Source: Streptomyces sp. ASQP_92
GTDB taxonomy: Bacteria; Actinomycetota; Actinomycetes; Streptomycetales; Streptomycetaceae
DNA: 64,000 bases
Assembly (NCBI RefSeq): GCF_025399895.1
Contig: NZ_JAODUA010000001.1
Location: forward strand, 62,001 to 126,000
Direction of reading: 5' to 3'
Under the pieces are notes generated by a model, which worked only from the letters and a program-made list of their open reading frames with translations, was not told the origin of the DNA and did not search any database. Positions 1 to 9,190 of the stretch are shown here, piece by piece. Every line of letters begins with the position of its first letter. Position 1 is the stretch's first letter. A program made the position numbers and the translations under genes.

Positions 1-48
1 TCACGCCCCCTTGGCAGTCTCGGACGTCACCGCACCACCGGGAGAGTC

Positions 49-1227
49 ATGTCCGCAGAACCAGAAGTGGCCGCACCGCACGGGCCGCACGGGCCGGGCG
101 GGCCCCTCGACGGGTTCACCGTCGGCGTCACCGCCGCCCGCCGCGCCGACGAGCTCGCGACGCTGCTCACCCGGCGCGGGGCGGCCGTCCTGCACGCGCC
201 CGCGCTGCGGATCGTGCCGCTCGCCGACGACAGCGAACTCCTCGCCGCCACCCAGGAGTTGATCGCCAAGGCGCCCGACACGGTGGTCGCCACCACCGCC
301 ATCGGGTTCCGCGGCTGGGTGGAGGCCGCCGACGGCTGGGGGATAGGGGACGCCCTCCTCAAGACCCTCAGGGGCGTCGAGCTCCTGGCGCGCGGGCCCA
401 AGGTCAAGGGCGCGGTGCGAGCCGCCGGCCTCACCGAACAGTGGTCGCCGTCGTCGGAGTCGATGGCCGAGGTGCTCGACCGGCTGCTCGCCGAGGGCGT
501 GGCGGGCCGGCGCATCGCGATCCAGCTGCACGGCGAACCCCTGCCGGGCTTCGTGGAGGCGCTGCGGGCCGGCGGCGCCGAGATCGTCGGGGTCCCCGTC
601 TACCGCTGGCTGCCGCCGCTGGACCCGGCGCCGCTCGACCGGCTCCTGGACGCCACCGTCTCCCGCGGCCTGGACGCGCTCACCTTCACCAGCGCCCCGG
701 CCGCGGCCTCGCTCCTGAACCGGGCCGAGGAACGCGGCATGCTCGCCGAGCTGCTGCTCGCCCTGCGCGACGACGTGCTGACCGCCTGCGTCGGCCCGGT
801 CACCGCGCTGCCGCTCCAGGCCCACGGGGTGCGCACCCTCGCCCCCGAACGCTTCCGGCTGGGGCCGCTCGTGCAGCTCCTGTGCGCCGAACTCCCTTCC
901 GGGGCAAGGGTGTTGCCCCTGGCCGGGCGCCGCGTCGAGATCCGGGGCCACGCCGTGCTCGTGGACGGCGCGCTGCGCCCGGTGCCCCCGGCCGGGATGG
1001 CTCTGCTGCGCGCGCTGGCCCGCCGTCCCGGCTGGGTGGTCTCCCGCGCCGAGCTGCTGCGCGCCCTGCCGGGCTCGGGCACCGACGAGCACGCCGTGGA
1101 GACCGCGATGGCCCGGCTGCGCACCGCGCTCGGCGCGCCCCGCGTCATCCAGACCGTGGTCAAGCGCGGCTACCGACTGTCACTCGACCCGGCCGCCGAC
1201 GCGAAATACGCGGACGACGCGGGCTGA
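49..1227 (+). CDS. Uroporphyrinogen-III synthase-like protein fused to winged-helix DNA-binding domain
   Basis: This 392-residue protein joins a HemD-type domain (about residues 25-265, opening GFTVGVTAARRADELATLL and containing the VVATTAIGFRGW and FTSAPAA segments typical of the family) to a C-terminal OmpR/PhoB-type winged helix (about 290-380, ending VIQTVVKRGYRL). HemD enzymes close hydroxymethylbilane to uroporphyrinogen III. In actinobacteria this fusion may act as a regulator instead of the housekeeping enzyme, so both roles are possible. The ATG follows GGGAGA at a usual distance. Its last 68 bp overlap the convergent DUF1772 gene. Identity of the domains is clear; the role is inferred. 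Confidence 0.85.
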   Translation: MSAEPEVAAPHGPHGPGGPLDGFTVGVTAARRADELATLLTRRGAAVLHAPALRIVPLADDSELLAATQELIAKAPDTVVATTAIGFRGWVEAADGWGIGDALLKTLRGVELLARGPKVKGAVRAAGLTEQWSPSSESMAEVLDRLLAEGVAGRRIAIQLHGEPLPGFVEALRAGGAEIVGVPVYRWLPPLDPAPLDRLLDATVSRGLDALTFTSAPAAASLLNRAEERGMLAELLLALRDDVLTACVGPVTALPLQAHGVRTLAPERFRLGPLVQLLCAELPSGARVLPLAGRRVEIRGHAVLVDGALRPVPPAGMALLRALARRPGWVVSRAELLRALPGSGTDEHAVETAMARLRTALGAPRVIQTVVKRGYRLSLDPAADAKYADDAG

Positions 1228-1708
1228 GCCGCACCAGGCAGGCCCGCGCCACGAAACCCAGGGAGAGGGTGCAGAGCCCGGCCCGCACCGCGTTCCACGC
1301 CACCCAGGGGCCCTCGAAGTGCGCGCGGGCGGCCGCCGGGTCGGCGGTGCGGGCCAGCGCGTCGTTCAGGGGCACGTTCACCCCGCTGGTGAGCGCGAAG
1401 GCCAGGGCGTACGCGCCGAGCGCGGCGTACACCCAGCCCCGTACCACCGGCTCGTGGCGCTGCTGCCAGGCCGCGACCGCGAGCAGCGCCGGCGCCCCGA
1501 GGAAGCTCGCGAAGAAGACCGGGTTCTGGATCACGTCGTTGATGTTCCGCATGACCGCGACATAGGTCCGGTCGTCGCCGCGGGCCAGCGCGGGCATCAC
1601 CGCGCAGGAGAAGACGAAGAACGAACCCGCCGCGAGACCCGTGGCCACCGTGGCCGCCCCCAGCACCCAACTGCCGCCGCCGGCCCGCCTGTTGTCGTGT
1701 GTGTTCAT
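1160..1708 (-). CDS. DUF1772 (anthrone-oxygenase-like) membrane protein
   Basis: The 182-residue protein has about four hydrophobic segments (near residues 14-40, 65-85, 92-112, 140-160) and the DUF1772 pattern: FVFSCAVMPAL near the N-terminus, MRNINDVIQNPVFF in the middle and TSGVNVPLNDAL later. The family includes fungal anthrone oxygenases, but most bacterial members have no proven activity. It is convergent with, and overlaps by 68 bp, the HemD-fusion gene. No partner gene suggests a substrate. Confidence 0.8.
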   Translation of the reverse strand: MNTHDNRRAGGGSWVLGAATVATGLAAGSFFVFSCAVMPALARGDDRTYVAVMRNINDVIQNPVFFASFLGAPALLAVAAWQQRHEPVVRGWVYAALGAYALAFALTSGVNVPLNDALARTADPAAARAHFEGPWVAWNAVRAGLCTLSLGFVARACLVRLSPRRPRISRRRPGRVTVGSRA

Positions 1709-1789
1709 GCCCCCGAGTCAATCGCCGCCGGGCCCCGGGCGACATGGCCGCGACGCGCACCCCCATACGCGGACGTCTACCGTACGGCC

Positions 1790-2335
1790 ATGACGACGCT
1801 GCGCCCCGCCGCCCCCTTCGACGCCCCGGCCCTCGCCGCCGCCCTCATACGCAACCGCGCCCATATGCGCCCCTGGGACCCGTACCGGCCCGAGTCCTTC
1901 TACACCGCCGAAGGCCAGGCCGAACGCCTCGCCGACCCGGACGTGCGGCGCTGGCTGTGCGTGGACGGGGACCTGGTGGTCGGGCAGTTCACCCTGACCG
2001 GGATCGTGCTCGGCCCGCTGTGCAGCGCGAGCCTGGGGTACTGGATCGACGCCGGGTACACCGGGCGTGGCCTGGCCACCGATTGCGTCGAGCAGATTTG
2101 CCGAACCGCGCGCGAGGAGCTGGGCCTGCACCGCGTCGAGGCGTCCACGATGCTGCACAACCACGCCTCCCAACGCGTCCTGGCCAAGGCCGGGTTCGAG
2201 GAGTACGGCCTCGCGCCGCGTTATCTCCACATCGACGGCGAGTGGCGCGACCACCGGCTCTTCCAGCGCATCCTGCACGACGGACCGCCCGACGGGGTGC
2301 CCGGCCGGGCACCCGCACCCGGCCGCCCCCGGTAG
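1790..2335 (+). CDS. GNAT-family N-acetyltransferase (RimJ/RimL-like)
   Basis: The 181-residue protein has the layout of RimJ/RimL-type acetyltransferases: TLRPAAPFDAPALA at the start, the beta-strand GQFTLTGIV, the acetyl-CoA loop YWIDAGYTGRGLATDCV, and the late segment RVEASTMLHNHASQRVLAKAGFEEYGLAPRYL cut here into its two halves around NHASQRVL. Such enzymes acetylate protein N-termini or small amines; the substrate cannot be read here. The ATG at 1790 is chosen because the family homology starts there; upstream codons in the same frame look like non-coding shadow. Confidence 0.85.
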   Translation: MTTLRPAAPFDAPALAAALIRNRAHMRPWDPYRPESFYTAEGQAERLADPDVRRWLCVDGDLVVGQFTLTGIVLGPLCSASLGYWIDAGYTGRGLATDCVEQICRTAREELGLHRVEASTMLHNHASQRVLAKAGFEEYGLAPRYLHIDGEWRDHRLFQRILHDGPPDGVPGRAPAPGRPR

Positions 2336-2414
2336 GAGGGCTACCGGGGGCGGCCCGCGACGGGCACTCTGGGGGGAGGCACTCACCGGTAACCCCCAAG
2401 GCGGTGACAGGCGC

Positions 2415-2975
2415 ATGGTGCGGTTCGACTCCGGGCGGATCTGTCTGGATCTGGTGGCGACCGGAGCGCGGGAGAGTGAACAGCTGCGCGGAAGCGAGGA
2501 GTTGGCCCGCTGGCTGCTCGCCACCGGACTCGTCCCGCGCGGCACCCCCCTCGCCGCGCTCGACGCGGACTGGCTCGCCCGCTTCCTCGAACTGCGTTGC
2601 TGTGTCGGCCAGTTGGTGTACGCGGAACTCGGCGGGACGGCCGAGGCGGCGCCCGCGGCCCTCGACCGGGTCAACGCGCTCGCCGCCGCCGCTCCGCCGG
2701 GCGTACGTGCGATCAGGGGCGCGGACGGCGGCCTGGTGCGCACCCTGAGCCGGGCTCCCGAATGCGGCGCGCTGCTCGCCGTCGTCGCCCGGGACGCCGT
2801 CGACCTGCTCACCGATCCCGAGGCGCGGTCCCGGCTGCGCCAGTGCGAGGGCGACAGCTGCCGGCTGCTCTACCTCGACACCTCGCGCGGGCGCCGGCGG
2901 CGCTGGTGCTCCAGCGAGGCGTGCGGAAACCGCGAGCGGGTCGCCCGGCACCGGCGCCGCGTCGCCGCCCTGTGA
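2415..2975 (+). CDS. CGNR zinc-finger protein (ABATE-like regulator)
   Basis: The 186-residue protein opens with FDSGRICLDLVATG, the N-terminal signature of stress-sensing ABATE-like domains, and ends with a CGNR zinc finger in which the cysteines lie in QCEGDSCRLLYLD and RWCSSEACGNRERV, followed by RHRRR. The fold binds zinc and probably DNA. It is a lone gene between an acetyltransferase and the sigma factor operon. The regulon is unknown. Confidence 0.85.
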   Translation: MVRFDSGRICLDLVATGARESEQLRGSEELARWLLATGLVPRGTPLAALDADWLARFLELRCCVGQLVYAELGGTAEAAPAALDRVNALAAAAPPGVRAIRGADGGLVRTLSRAPECGALLAVVARDAVDLLTDPEARSRLRQCEGDSCRLLYLDTSRGRRRRWCSSEACGNRERVARHRRRVAAL

Positions 2976-3101
2976 GCGCGCCGGCGGACACCGCGCGAAG
3001 AAAGTCGCCCGCGTTTTGAATGGTTCCCGACAACCGCCCGTATGGAGAGGCGAACCGGCTCGCAGCCGCGCGCCGGAATGGTCTCGACCTGGAGGTGCCG
3101 G

Positions 3102-3665
3102 TTGCGCAAGGATGCCGCCGTGGCCGATGACCGTCCGCGAGGGGCCAAGCACCGCTCCGTGCCCGACGAGGAGCTGATGCGGGCGCTGTACCGCGAGCAC
3201 GCGGGGCCGCTGCTCGGGTACGTCATGCGTCTCGTCGCCGGTGACCGCCAGCGGGCCGAGGACGTCGTGCAGGAGACGCTCATCCGTGCCTGGAAGAACG
3301 CCGGTCAGCTCAATCGGGCCACCGGTTCGGTCCGCCCCTGGCTGGTGACGGTCGCGCGCCGCATCGTCATCGACGGCCACCGCAGCCGGCAGGCCCGGCC
3401 GCAGGAGGTCGATCCGTCGCCGCTGGAGGTCATGCCCGCGGAGGACGAGATCGACAAGGCGTTGTGGCTGATGACCCTCTCCGATGCACTCGACGACCTC
3501 ACCCCGGCCCACCGGGAGGCACTCGTCGAGACGTACTTCAAGGGACGTACGGTCAACGAGGCGGCCCAGGCGCTCGGCGTACCCAGCGGGACCGTGCGGT
3601 CCCGGGTCTTCTACGCCCTGCGCTCGATGAAACTCGCACTGGAGGAACGGGGGGTGACGACATGA
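3102..3665 (+). CDS. sigU: ECF sigma factor, SigU-like
   Basis: This ECF sigma factor has region 2 (LMRALYREHAGPLLGYVMRL, DVVQETLIRAWKN, RPWLVTVARRIVIDGHR) and region 4 (LSDALDDLTPAHREALVETY, EAAQALGVPSGTVRSRVFYAL). I chose TTG at 3102 because a perfect GGAGG ends 6 bp before it; GTG at 3120 behind AAGGA is the alternative, and ATG at 3042 lacks a ribosome site. Its stop overlaps the start of the anti-sigma gene by 4 bp, so the two are cotranslated. The symbol rests on gene order recalled from S. coelicolor, where SigU overactivity affects secreted proteins and differentiation. Confidence 0.85.
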   Translation: MRKDAAVADDRPRGAKHRSVPDEELMRALYREHAGPLLGYVMRLVAGDRQRAEDVVQETLIRAWKNAGQLNRATGSVRPWLVTVARRIVIDGHRSRQARPQEVDPSPLEVMPAEDEIDKALWLMTLSDALDDLTPAHREALVETYFKGRTVNEAAQALGVPSGTVRSRVFYALRSMKLALEERGVTT

Positions 3666-4423
3666 CGAGCGGGGAGTACGCGCAGGGCTCGCCGCACGAG
3701 GCCGTCGGCGCGTATGTGCTCGGGGTCCTCGACGACGCCGAGGCCACCGCCTTCGAGGCCCACCTCGCGGGCTGCGAGCCGTGCGCCGCCGAACTCGACG
3801 CCCTGGCGGGCATGGAGCCGATGCTGGCCGGCCTGCGGGAGTTCCCGGGCCCCGCCGCCCAGCCCCTGCGACCCGCGCCGCCCGATCTGTCCACGGCCCT
3901 GCTCAACGAGGTCGCGGCCCAGCGGGCCCGGCGCAGGCGGCGCACCACCTATCTGGTGGCGGCCGCGGCGGCGCTGATCGTGGGCGGCCCGGCGGTCGCG
4001 GTGGTGGCGACGTCCTCGGGCACCGGCACCCACCAGAGCGCCGAGGCCCACCCGACCAGCCCGGCCGAGGACGCCTTCTTCAACCACATGACGCAGAAGA
4101 CCTCCGCGACCGACCCGACGTCGGAGGTCACCGCGACCGTCGGCACCGAGCCCAAGGCCTGGGGCACCCACACCGTCCTGGAGCTGAAGAACGTCAAGGG
4201 CCCGCTCAAGTGCAGCCTGATCGCGATCGGCAGGAACGGCGAGCGCGAGACGGTCACCTCGTGGGCGGTGCCCAACTGGGGCTACGGCATCAAGGACAGC
4301 CCCCACGAGTCGGCCAGGTACCCGCTGTACGTGCACGGCGGCACCGCGATGAACCACGACCAGATCGACCACTTCGAGGTCCGTACCTCCGACGGGAAGG
4401 CGCTCGTGGACATCCCCGCGTGA
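3662..4423 (+). CDS. rsuA: Membrane anti-sigma factor (zf-HC2), RsuA-like
   Basis: The 253-residue protein has an N-terminal zinc-binding anti-sigma domain with the H-x3-C-x2-C motif in FEAHLAGCEPCAAEL (about residues 32-46), one transmembrane helix (about 97-119, TTYLVAAAAALIVGGPAVAV after a basic RARRRRR stretch), and an extracytoplasmic C-terminal domain of about 130 residues. It should hold the upstream sigma factor inactive at the membrane. The ATGA overlap with the sigma gene gives stoichiometric synthesis. The outside domain probably senses an envelope signal; no protease site can be assigned. Confidence 0.88.
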   Translation: MTSGEYAQGSPHEAVGAYVLGVLDDAEATAFEAHLAGCEPCAAELDALAGMEPMLAGLREFPGPAAQPLRPAPPDLSTALLNEVAAQRARRRRRTTYLVAAAAALIVGGPAVAVVATSSGTGTHQSAEAHPTSPAEDAFFNHMTQKTSATDPTSEVTATVGTEPKAWGTHTVLELKNVKGPLKCSLIAIGRNGERETVTSWAVPNWGYGIKDSPHESARYPLYVHGGTAMNHDQIDHFEVRTSDGKALVDIPA

Positions 4424-4540
4424 GCCGCGCCGCGGGAGCACCGCCCCGACATGCGGTTCGGCACCAAATCGTGGCCTGACATCGGGCCCCCCTTCGCGTA
4501 CGGTTGACGGCTGCCCAATGCACGTCAGAAGGGGGCCTCG

Positions 4541-6937
4541 GTGGCCGCGCAGGATGCCGCTGTCGATACCGCTTCCGGTACCGCCGAATCCACTGTGGAT
4601 TCGGTCCGGGAACGCGAGATCGCTGGGGAACAGGTACATCTCGACCAGGTGTACCGCCGCCTGGAGGAGAAGATCCACGAGGCGGAGTTCCTGATGAACG
4701 ACGCCGCCAAGCGGGGGCAGGTCGGCACGCCCGGCGCCCTCGCCGAACGCGACGCACAGGTGTTCCGGGCGGGGGTCCATCTCAACCGCCTCAACAACGA
4801 GTTCGAGGACTTCCTCTTCGGCCGCATCGACCTCCTGCTCGGCCAGGACGGCAAGAAGGGACCGGACGGCGCGTACACCTCGATCGACCCGGCCGAGGAC
4901 GCCGTGCGCCCGGACGGCACGGCCGACATCGCCGAAACCCTGCACATCGGCCGGATCGGGGTCCTGGACTCCGACTACTCGCCGCTGGTCATCGACTGGC
5001 GCGCGCCCGCCGCGGCGCCGTTCTACCGCTCGACCCCGGTCGACCCGGGCCGGGTCGTACGGCGCCGGGTCATCCGCTCCAAGGGCCGCAAGGTGCTCGG
5101 CGTCGAGGACGACCTGATGCGTCCCGAGCTGCGGGCGACCCTGAACGGCGCGGAGCTGCCCGTCATCGGCGACGGCGCCCTGATGGCCGCGCTCGGCCAG
5201 GCCCGCAGCCACACGATGCGGGACATCGTCGCCTCCATCCAGGCCGAGCAGGACATGGTGATCCGCGCGCCCGCGGCCTCCGTGACGTACGTCGAGGGCG
5301 GGCCCGGCACCGGCAAGACCGCCGTCGCCCTGCACCGCGCCGCCTATCTGCTCTACCAGGACCGGCGCCGCTACGCGGGCGGCATCCTGATCGTCTCGCC
5401 GACCCCGCTGCTCGTCTCCTACACCGAGGGCGTGCTGCCCTCGCTCGGCGAGGAGGGCCAGGTCGCGATCCGGGCCGTGGGCAACCTCGTGGACGGCGCG
5501 GAGGCCACCGAGTACGACGACCCGGCAGTCGCCAGGATCAAGGGCTCCTCCCGCATGCTGCACGTGCTGCGCAGGGCCGCCAGGGGCGCACTGGAGGGGC
5601 CGGGGGAGCAGCAGTCCAGACGGTCCCGGCGGCGCGGCGGCGAACAGCTCGCCCTCGGCGAGCAGGCCCCGGCCCCGCACCCCGCCCAGCGGCTGCGCGT
5701 CGTCGCCTTCGGCGCCCGCATCGAGCTGGAGGGCGAGGAGCTGCGCCGCATCCGCCAGACGGTGCTGGGCGGCACCGCGCCCGTCAACCTGCTGCGCCCG
5801 CGCGCCCGCCGGCTGCTCCTGGACGCGCTGTGGTCCAAGTCGGGCACGGCCGGACGGCACACCGACCCGGAGCTCGCCGCCGAACTGCGCTCCTCCTTCG
5901 ACGACGACATCACCTCCGAGGACGGCTTCATCGCCTTCCTCGACGCGTGGTGGCCCGAGCTCACCCCGCGGGGGGTGCTGGCCGCGATGGCCGACGAGAA
6001 GCGCCTGGGGCGCTGGGCGCGCCGGATCCTCAACCAGGGCGAGGTGCGGCGCCTCGCCCGCTCCCTGGCGCGGGTCGCGGACGGCGCGTTCTCGGTGCAC
6101 GACGTGGCCCTGCTCGACGAGCTGGAGACGCTGGTCGGCGCCCCGCCCCGGCCCCGGCGCAAGCGCGAGTACGACCCGCTCGACGCGCTGACCGGCCTGG
6201 AGGAGCTGATGCCGCACCGCGAGGAGACCCAGCGCGAGCGCGCGGAGCGGCTCGCCCTGGAGCGCACCGAGTACGCGCACGTCATCGTGGACGAGGCCCA
6301 GGACCTCACGCCCATGCAGTGGCGCATGGTGGGCCGGCGCGGGCGCACCGCCACCTGGACGGTGGTGGGCGACCCGGCCCAGTCCTCCTGGTCCGACCCG
6401 GACGAGGCCGCCGAGGCCCGGGACGAGGCGCTGGGCAGCCGCCCGCGCCGCCGTTTCGAGCTGACCGTCAACTACCGCAACCCGGCCGAGATCGCCGAAC
6501 TGGCCGCCCGCGTCCTGGCGTTGGCGATGCCGGGCATGAAGTCCCCGGCCGCCGTCCGCTCCACGGGCGTCGAGCCCCGGTTCGCGGTGGTGCGCGACGG
6601 CGACCTGGCGCGTTCGGTGCGCGAGGAGGCGGCGCGGCTGCTCGACCGGGTGGACGGCACGGTCGGCGTGGTCGTCGCGATGCGGCGCCGCGAACAGGCC
6701 GCGCGCTGGCTGGCGGGCCTGGGGGACCGGGTGGTGGCGCTGGGCAGCCTGGAGGCCAAGGGCCTGGAGTACGACGCCACGGTGGTCGTCAGCCCGGCCG
6801 AGATCGCGGACGAGTCCCCGGCCGGACTGCGGGTGCTGTACGTGGCGCTGACCCGGGCGACACAGCAGCTCACGGTCGTCTCGGGGGACCGGGACGAGCC
6901 CGATGCGGCAGGGGTGCCGGACCTGCTCCGCGATTAA
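4541..6937 (+). CDS. HelD/HelR-like UvrD-family ATPase that recycles RNA polymerase
   Basis: The 798-residue protein has the HelD architecture: an N-terminal charged coiled coil (about residues 20-90, EREIAGEQVHLDQVYRRLEE), a Walker A motif GGPGTGKTAVALH with Lys259, a Walker B/DEAQD motif in VIVDEAQDLTPMQW, and UvrD-like late motifs (LTVNYRNPAEIA, SLEAKGLEYDATVVV, LYVALTRATQQL). HelD proteins pry stalled RNA polymerase from DNA and some protect against rifamycins. It is a single gene; GTG at 4541 follows AGAAGGGGG. Which HelD paralogue it is cannot be settled from sequence alone. Confidence 0.85.
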   Translation: MAAQDAAVDTASGTAESTVDSVREREIAGEQVHLDQVYRRLEEKIHEAEFLMNDAAKRGQVGTPGALAERDAQVFRAGVHLNRLNNEFEDFLFGRIDLLLGQDGKKGPDGAYTSIDPAEDAVRPDGTADIAETLHIGRIGVLDSDYSPLVIDWRAPAAAPFYRSTPVDPGRVVRRRVIRSKGRKVLGVEDDLMRPELRATLNGAELPVIGDGALMAALGQARSHTMRDIVASIQAEQDMVIRAPAASVTYVEGGPGTGKTAVALHRAAYLLYQDRRRYAGGILIVSPTPLLVSYTEGVLPSLGEEGQVAIRAVGNLVDGAEATEYDDPAVARIKGSSRMLHVLRRAARGALEGPGEQQSRRSRRRGGEQLALGEQAPAPHPAQRLRVVAFGARIELEGEELRRIRQTVLGGTAPVNLLRPRARRLLLDALWSKSGTAGRHTDPELAAELRSSFDDDITSEDGFIAFLDAWWPELTPRGVLAAMADEKRLGRWARRILNQGEVRRLARSLARVADGAFSVHDVALLDELETLVGAPPRPRRKREYDPLDALTGLEELMPHREETQRERAERLALERTEYAHVIVDEAQDLTPMQWRMVGRRGRTATWTVVGDPAQSSWSDPDEAAEARDEALGSRPRRRFELTVNYRNPAEIAELAARVLALAMPGMKSPAAVRSTGVEPRFAVVRDGDLARSVREEAARLLDRVDGTVGVVVAMRRREQAARWLAGLGDRVVALGSLEAKGLEYDATVVVSPAEIADESPAGLRVLYVALTRATQQLTVVSGDRDEPDAAGVPDLLRD

Positions 6938-7356
6938 ATTCGCGGTCAACTCGCGATGCGGGGATCACTTGGCGGAGTGGTTTGTTAGCCTGGTTGTGGC
7001 ACCGGCTCGATCCAAGCCCCCGGGCCCAACCTTAGTCGCTCAGAGCGACCACTTGCCGCGAGGCGAGCATGGCGGGTCGGTGTCATGAACGTGAGCGACA
7101 GGCCCACGTCATCTTCGGATGGCGTGGGCCTGTTGTCGTTGGCCGCACGGCCGTCGGGGCGGTGGCCTCCGGCCGGGGCGGGTCACCGGAGGGGCTTCCG
7201 TCCGACCACCCCTTTCTCGTATGGTGGAAACAACTTTCCGAAAAAGGCCGCCCATTATCGGCTACCAGCCAGTAGGTGCGACCATCGGATGGCACCGCCG
7301 CGCCACAGCCGGGGCGGTGCTGGTAACGAAGCCAGGGAAAGCAGAGGAACACGGTC
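6938..7356. promoter_or_regulatory. Intergenic region before malic enzyme with GGAAA-N4-TTTCC dyad
   Basis: No gene is visible in these 419 bp. Besides the terminator listed separately, they hold a perfect dyad GGAAACAACTTTCC at 7226-7239, just after a TATGGT box (7220-7225) that could be a -10 element for the malic enzyme gene. The dyad lies where an activator or repressor could control the downstream gene. This is inference from position only. Confidence 0.35.
7099..7132 (+). terminator. Strong hairpin terminator with TTCG loop after HelD-like gene
   Basis: A 15-bp stem (outer arms CAGGCCCACG and CGTGGGCCTG) closes on a TTCG tetraloop and is followed by a T-rich stretch. It lies about 160 bp after the helicase stop codon and works in either direction by shape. 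Confidence 0.75.
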
Positions 7357-8790
7357 ATGGCAACGGCGCCCAGCGTCTCGTACTCGATGACGGTCCGTCT
7401 TGAGGTGCCCGCCAGCGGCACGGCGGTCTCCCAGCTCACCACGGCCGTGGAGTCCTCCGGCGGATCGGTGACCGGCCTCGACGTGACCGCCTCCGGCCAC
7501 GAGAAGCTGCGGATCGACGTCACCATCGCGGCCACCTCCACCTCGCACGCCGACGAGATCGTCGAGGAGCTGCGCGGCATCGAGGGCGTCAGCCTCGGCA
7601 AGGTCTCCGACCGTACGTTCCTGATGCACCTCGGCGGCAAGATCGAGATGCAGTCGAAGCACCCCATCCGCAACCGTGACGACCTCTCGATGATCTACAC
7701 CCCCGGTGTCGCCCGGGTGTGCATGGCGATCGCCGAGAACCCCGAGGACGCCCGGCGCCTGACCATCAAGCGCAACACCGTCGCAGTCGTGACGGACGGC
7801 TCCGCGGTGCTCGGCCTCGGCAACATCGGCCCGATGGCCGCCATGCCGGTCATGGAGGGCAAGGCGGCCCTCTTCAAGCGCTTCGCCGACATCGACGCCT
7901 GGCCGCTGTGCCTGGACACCCAGGACACCGACGAGATCGTCGCCATCGTCAAGGCGATCGCCCCCGGCTTCGCGGGCATCAACCTGGAGGACATCTCCGC
8001 GCCGCGCTGCTTCGAGATCGAGGCCCGGCTGCGCGAGGCCCTCGACATCCCCGTCTTCCACGACGACCAGCACGGCACCGCGATCGTGGTGCTGGCCTCG
8101 CTGACCAACGCGCTGCGCGTGGTGGGCAAGGGAATGGGCGACGTACGCGTCGTCATGTCCGGCGCCGGCGCGGCCGGAACCGCCATCCTGAAGCTGCTGC
8201 TCGCGGCCGGCGTCAAGAACGCCGTCGTCGCCGACATTCACGGTGTGGTGCACGCGGGCCGCGAGGACCTGGTGGACGCGAGCCCCGACTCCGCGCTGCG
8301 CTGGATCGCCGACAACACCAACCCCGAGGGCCTCACCGGCACCCTCAAGGAGGCCGTGGTCGGTGCCGACGTCTTCATCGGCGTCTCCGCCCCCAACGTC
8401 CTGAACGGCGACGACGTGGCCGCGATGGCCGAGGGCGCGATCGTGTTCGCGCTCGCGAACCCGGACCCCGAGGTGGACCCCGCGATCGCCCGCGAGACGG
8501 CGGCCGTCGTGGCCACCGGCCGCTCGGACTTCCCCAACCAGATCAACAACGTGCTGGTCTTCCCGGGCGTCTTCCGCGGCCTGCTCGACGCCCAGTCCCG
8601 CACCGTCAACACGGACATGATGCTGGCCGCCGCCGGCGCGCTCGCGGACGTCGTCGCCGAGGACGAGCTGAACGCGAACTACATCATCCCGTCCGTCTTC
8701 AACGACAAGGTCGCCGGGGCCGTCGCCGGGGCCGTCCGCACCGCCGCCAAGGCCGCCGGAGCCGCTGTGACGGGGCCCACGTCGGCCTGA
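7357..8790 (+). CDS. NAD-dependent malic enzyme with N-terminal ACT domain
   Basis: The 477-residue protein has an ACT-type regulatory domain (about residues 8-80, SMTVRLEVPASGTAVSQLTT), then the malic enzyme N domain (MIYTPGVARVC, VVTDGSAVLGLGNIGP, GINLEDISAPRCFEIE, PVFHDDQHGTAIV) and the NAD-binding domain (RVVMSGAGAAGTAILKLLLA). It oxidatively decarboxylates malate to pyruvate in the cytoplasm. The ACT domain suggests control by an amino acid or similar small ligand. The gene is monocistronic, behind an AGAGGA ribosome site and ahead of hup. Confidence 0.95.
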   Translation: MATAPSVSYSMTVRLEVPASGTAVSQLTTAVESSGGSVTGLDVTASGHEKLRIDVTIAATSTSHADEIVEELRGIEGVSLGKVSDRTFLMHLGGKIEMQSKHPIRNRDDLSMIYTPGVARVCMAIAENPEDARRLTIKRNTVAVVTDGSAVLGLGNIGPMAAMPVMEGKAALFKRFADIDAWPLCLDTQDTDEIVAIVKAIAPGFAGINLEDISAPRCFEIEARLREALDIPVFHDDQHGTAIVVLASLTNALRVVGKGMGDVRVVMSGAGAAGTAILKLLLAAGVKNAVVADIHGVVHAGREDLVDASPDSALRWIADNTNPEGLTGTLKEAVVGADVFIGVSAPNVLNGDDVAAMAEGAIVFALANPDPEVDPAIARETAAVVATGRSDFPNQINNVLVFPGVFRGLLDAQSRTVNTDMMLAAAGALADVVAEDELNANYIIPSVFNDKVAGAVAGAVRTAAKAAGAAVTGPTSA

Positions 8791-9190
8791 GCTCCGGCGC
8801 GTCGCGGGATGCGGGCCCAGGAACGCCCCCTTAGGGTGGCGGACCATGACCCGCATCCGCACCGGCGACCCCCCGGCACCGTCCGAGGGGGCTCTCCACG
8901 GGGGTGCGCACGGGGTCGACGGGGCGTCACCACCCTGAGGCAGTGGCGCTTTTCGTGTGACTCGGTGTGACTCGGGAGGGTGCCGGATTGGCTTTCCCGC
9001 CACAGGTGGGGGCAGGATGCTCCCCCAAGGACTTCGTCCAGGGGGGACCCCCAGGACGCGAGGTCGTGCAAACCGGACCCGGGTCCGGGGACTGTCCGAG
9101 TGCCCTGGCAGCATCGGCTTCGCTGTATCCAACATGCGGCTTCCGCCGCGTGGCACGCCTCACAGGCAAGAAGAACACGGGAGTAAGAAC
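8791..9190. other. Intergenic region before hup with direct repeat and strong hairpin
   Basis: No convincing gene lies in these 400 bp; a 30-codon ATG frame at 8846-8938 lacks a ribosome site. The region has a perfect tandem decamer GTGTGACTCG at 8955-8964 and 8965-8974, and a hairpin at 9021-9047 in which TCCCCC pairs with GGGGGGA around an inner GGAC-TTC-GTCC stem. The hairpin may end malic enzyme transcripts. The hup promoter should be in the last 100 bp. Confidence 0.5.

Noticed and set aside
1..1092. Long minus-strand frame opposite the HemD-fusion gene
   Set aside because: No recognisable motif; it lies fully inside a gene with clear family matches.
3611..6949. Very long minus-strand open frame (over 1,100 codons) opposite the helicase and anti-sigma genes
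   Set aside because: It is the usual antisense shadow of high-GC coding DNA: no domain, and composition is that of third-position G/C read backwards. The plus-strand proteins have clear motifs.
6969..6991. TTGGCG/TAGCCT promoter after the helicase gene
   Set aside because: The boxes are only 11 bp apart, too close for a sigma-70-type promoter.
8846..8938. 30-codon ATG frame between malic enzyme and hup
   Set aside because: No ribosome site and Gly/Pro-rich composition; likely chance.
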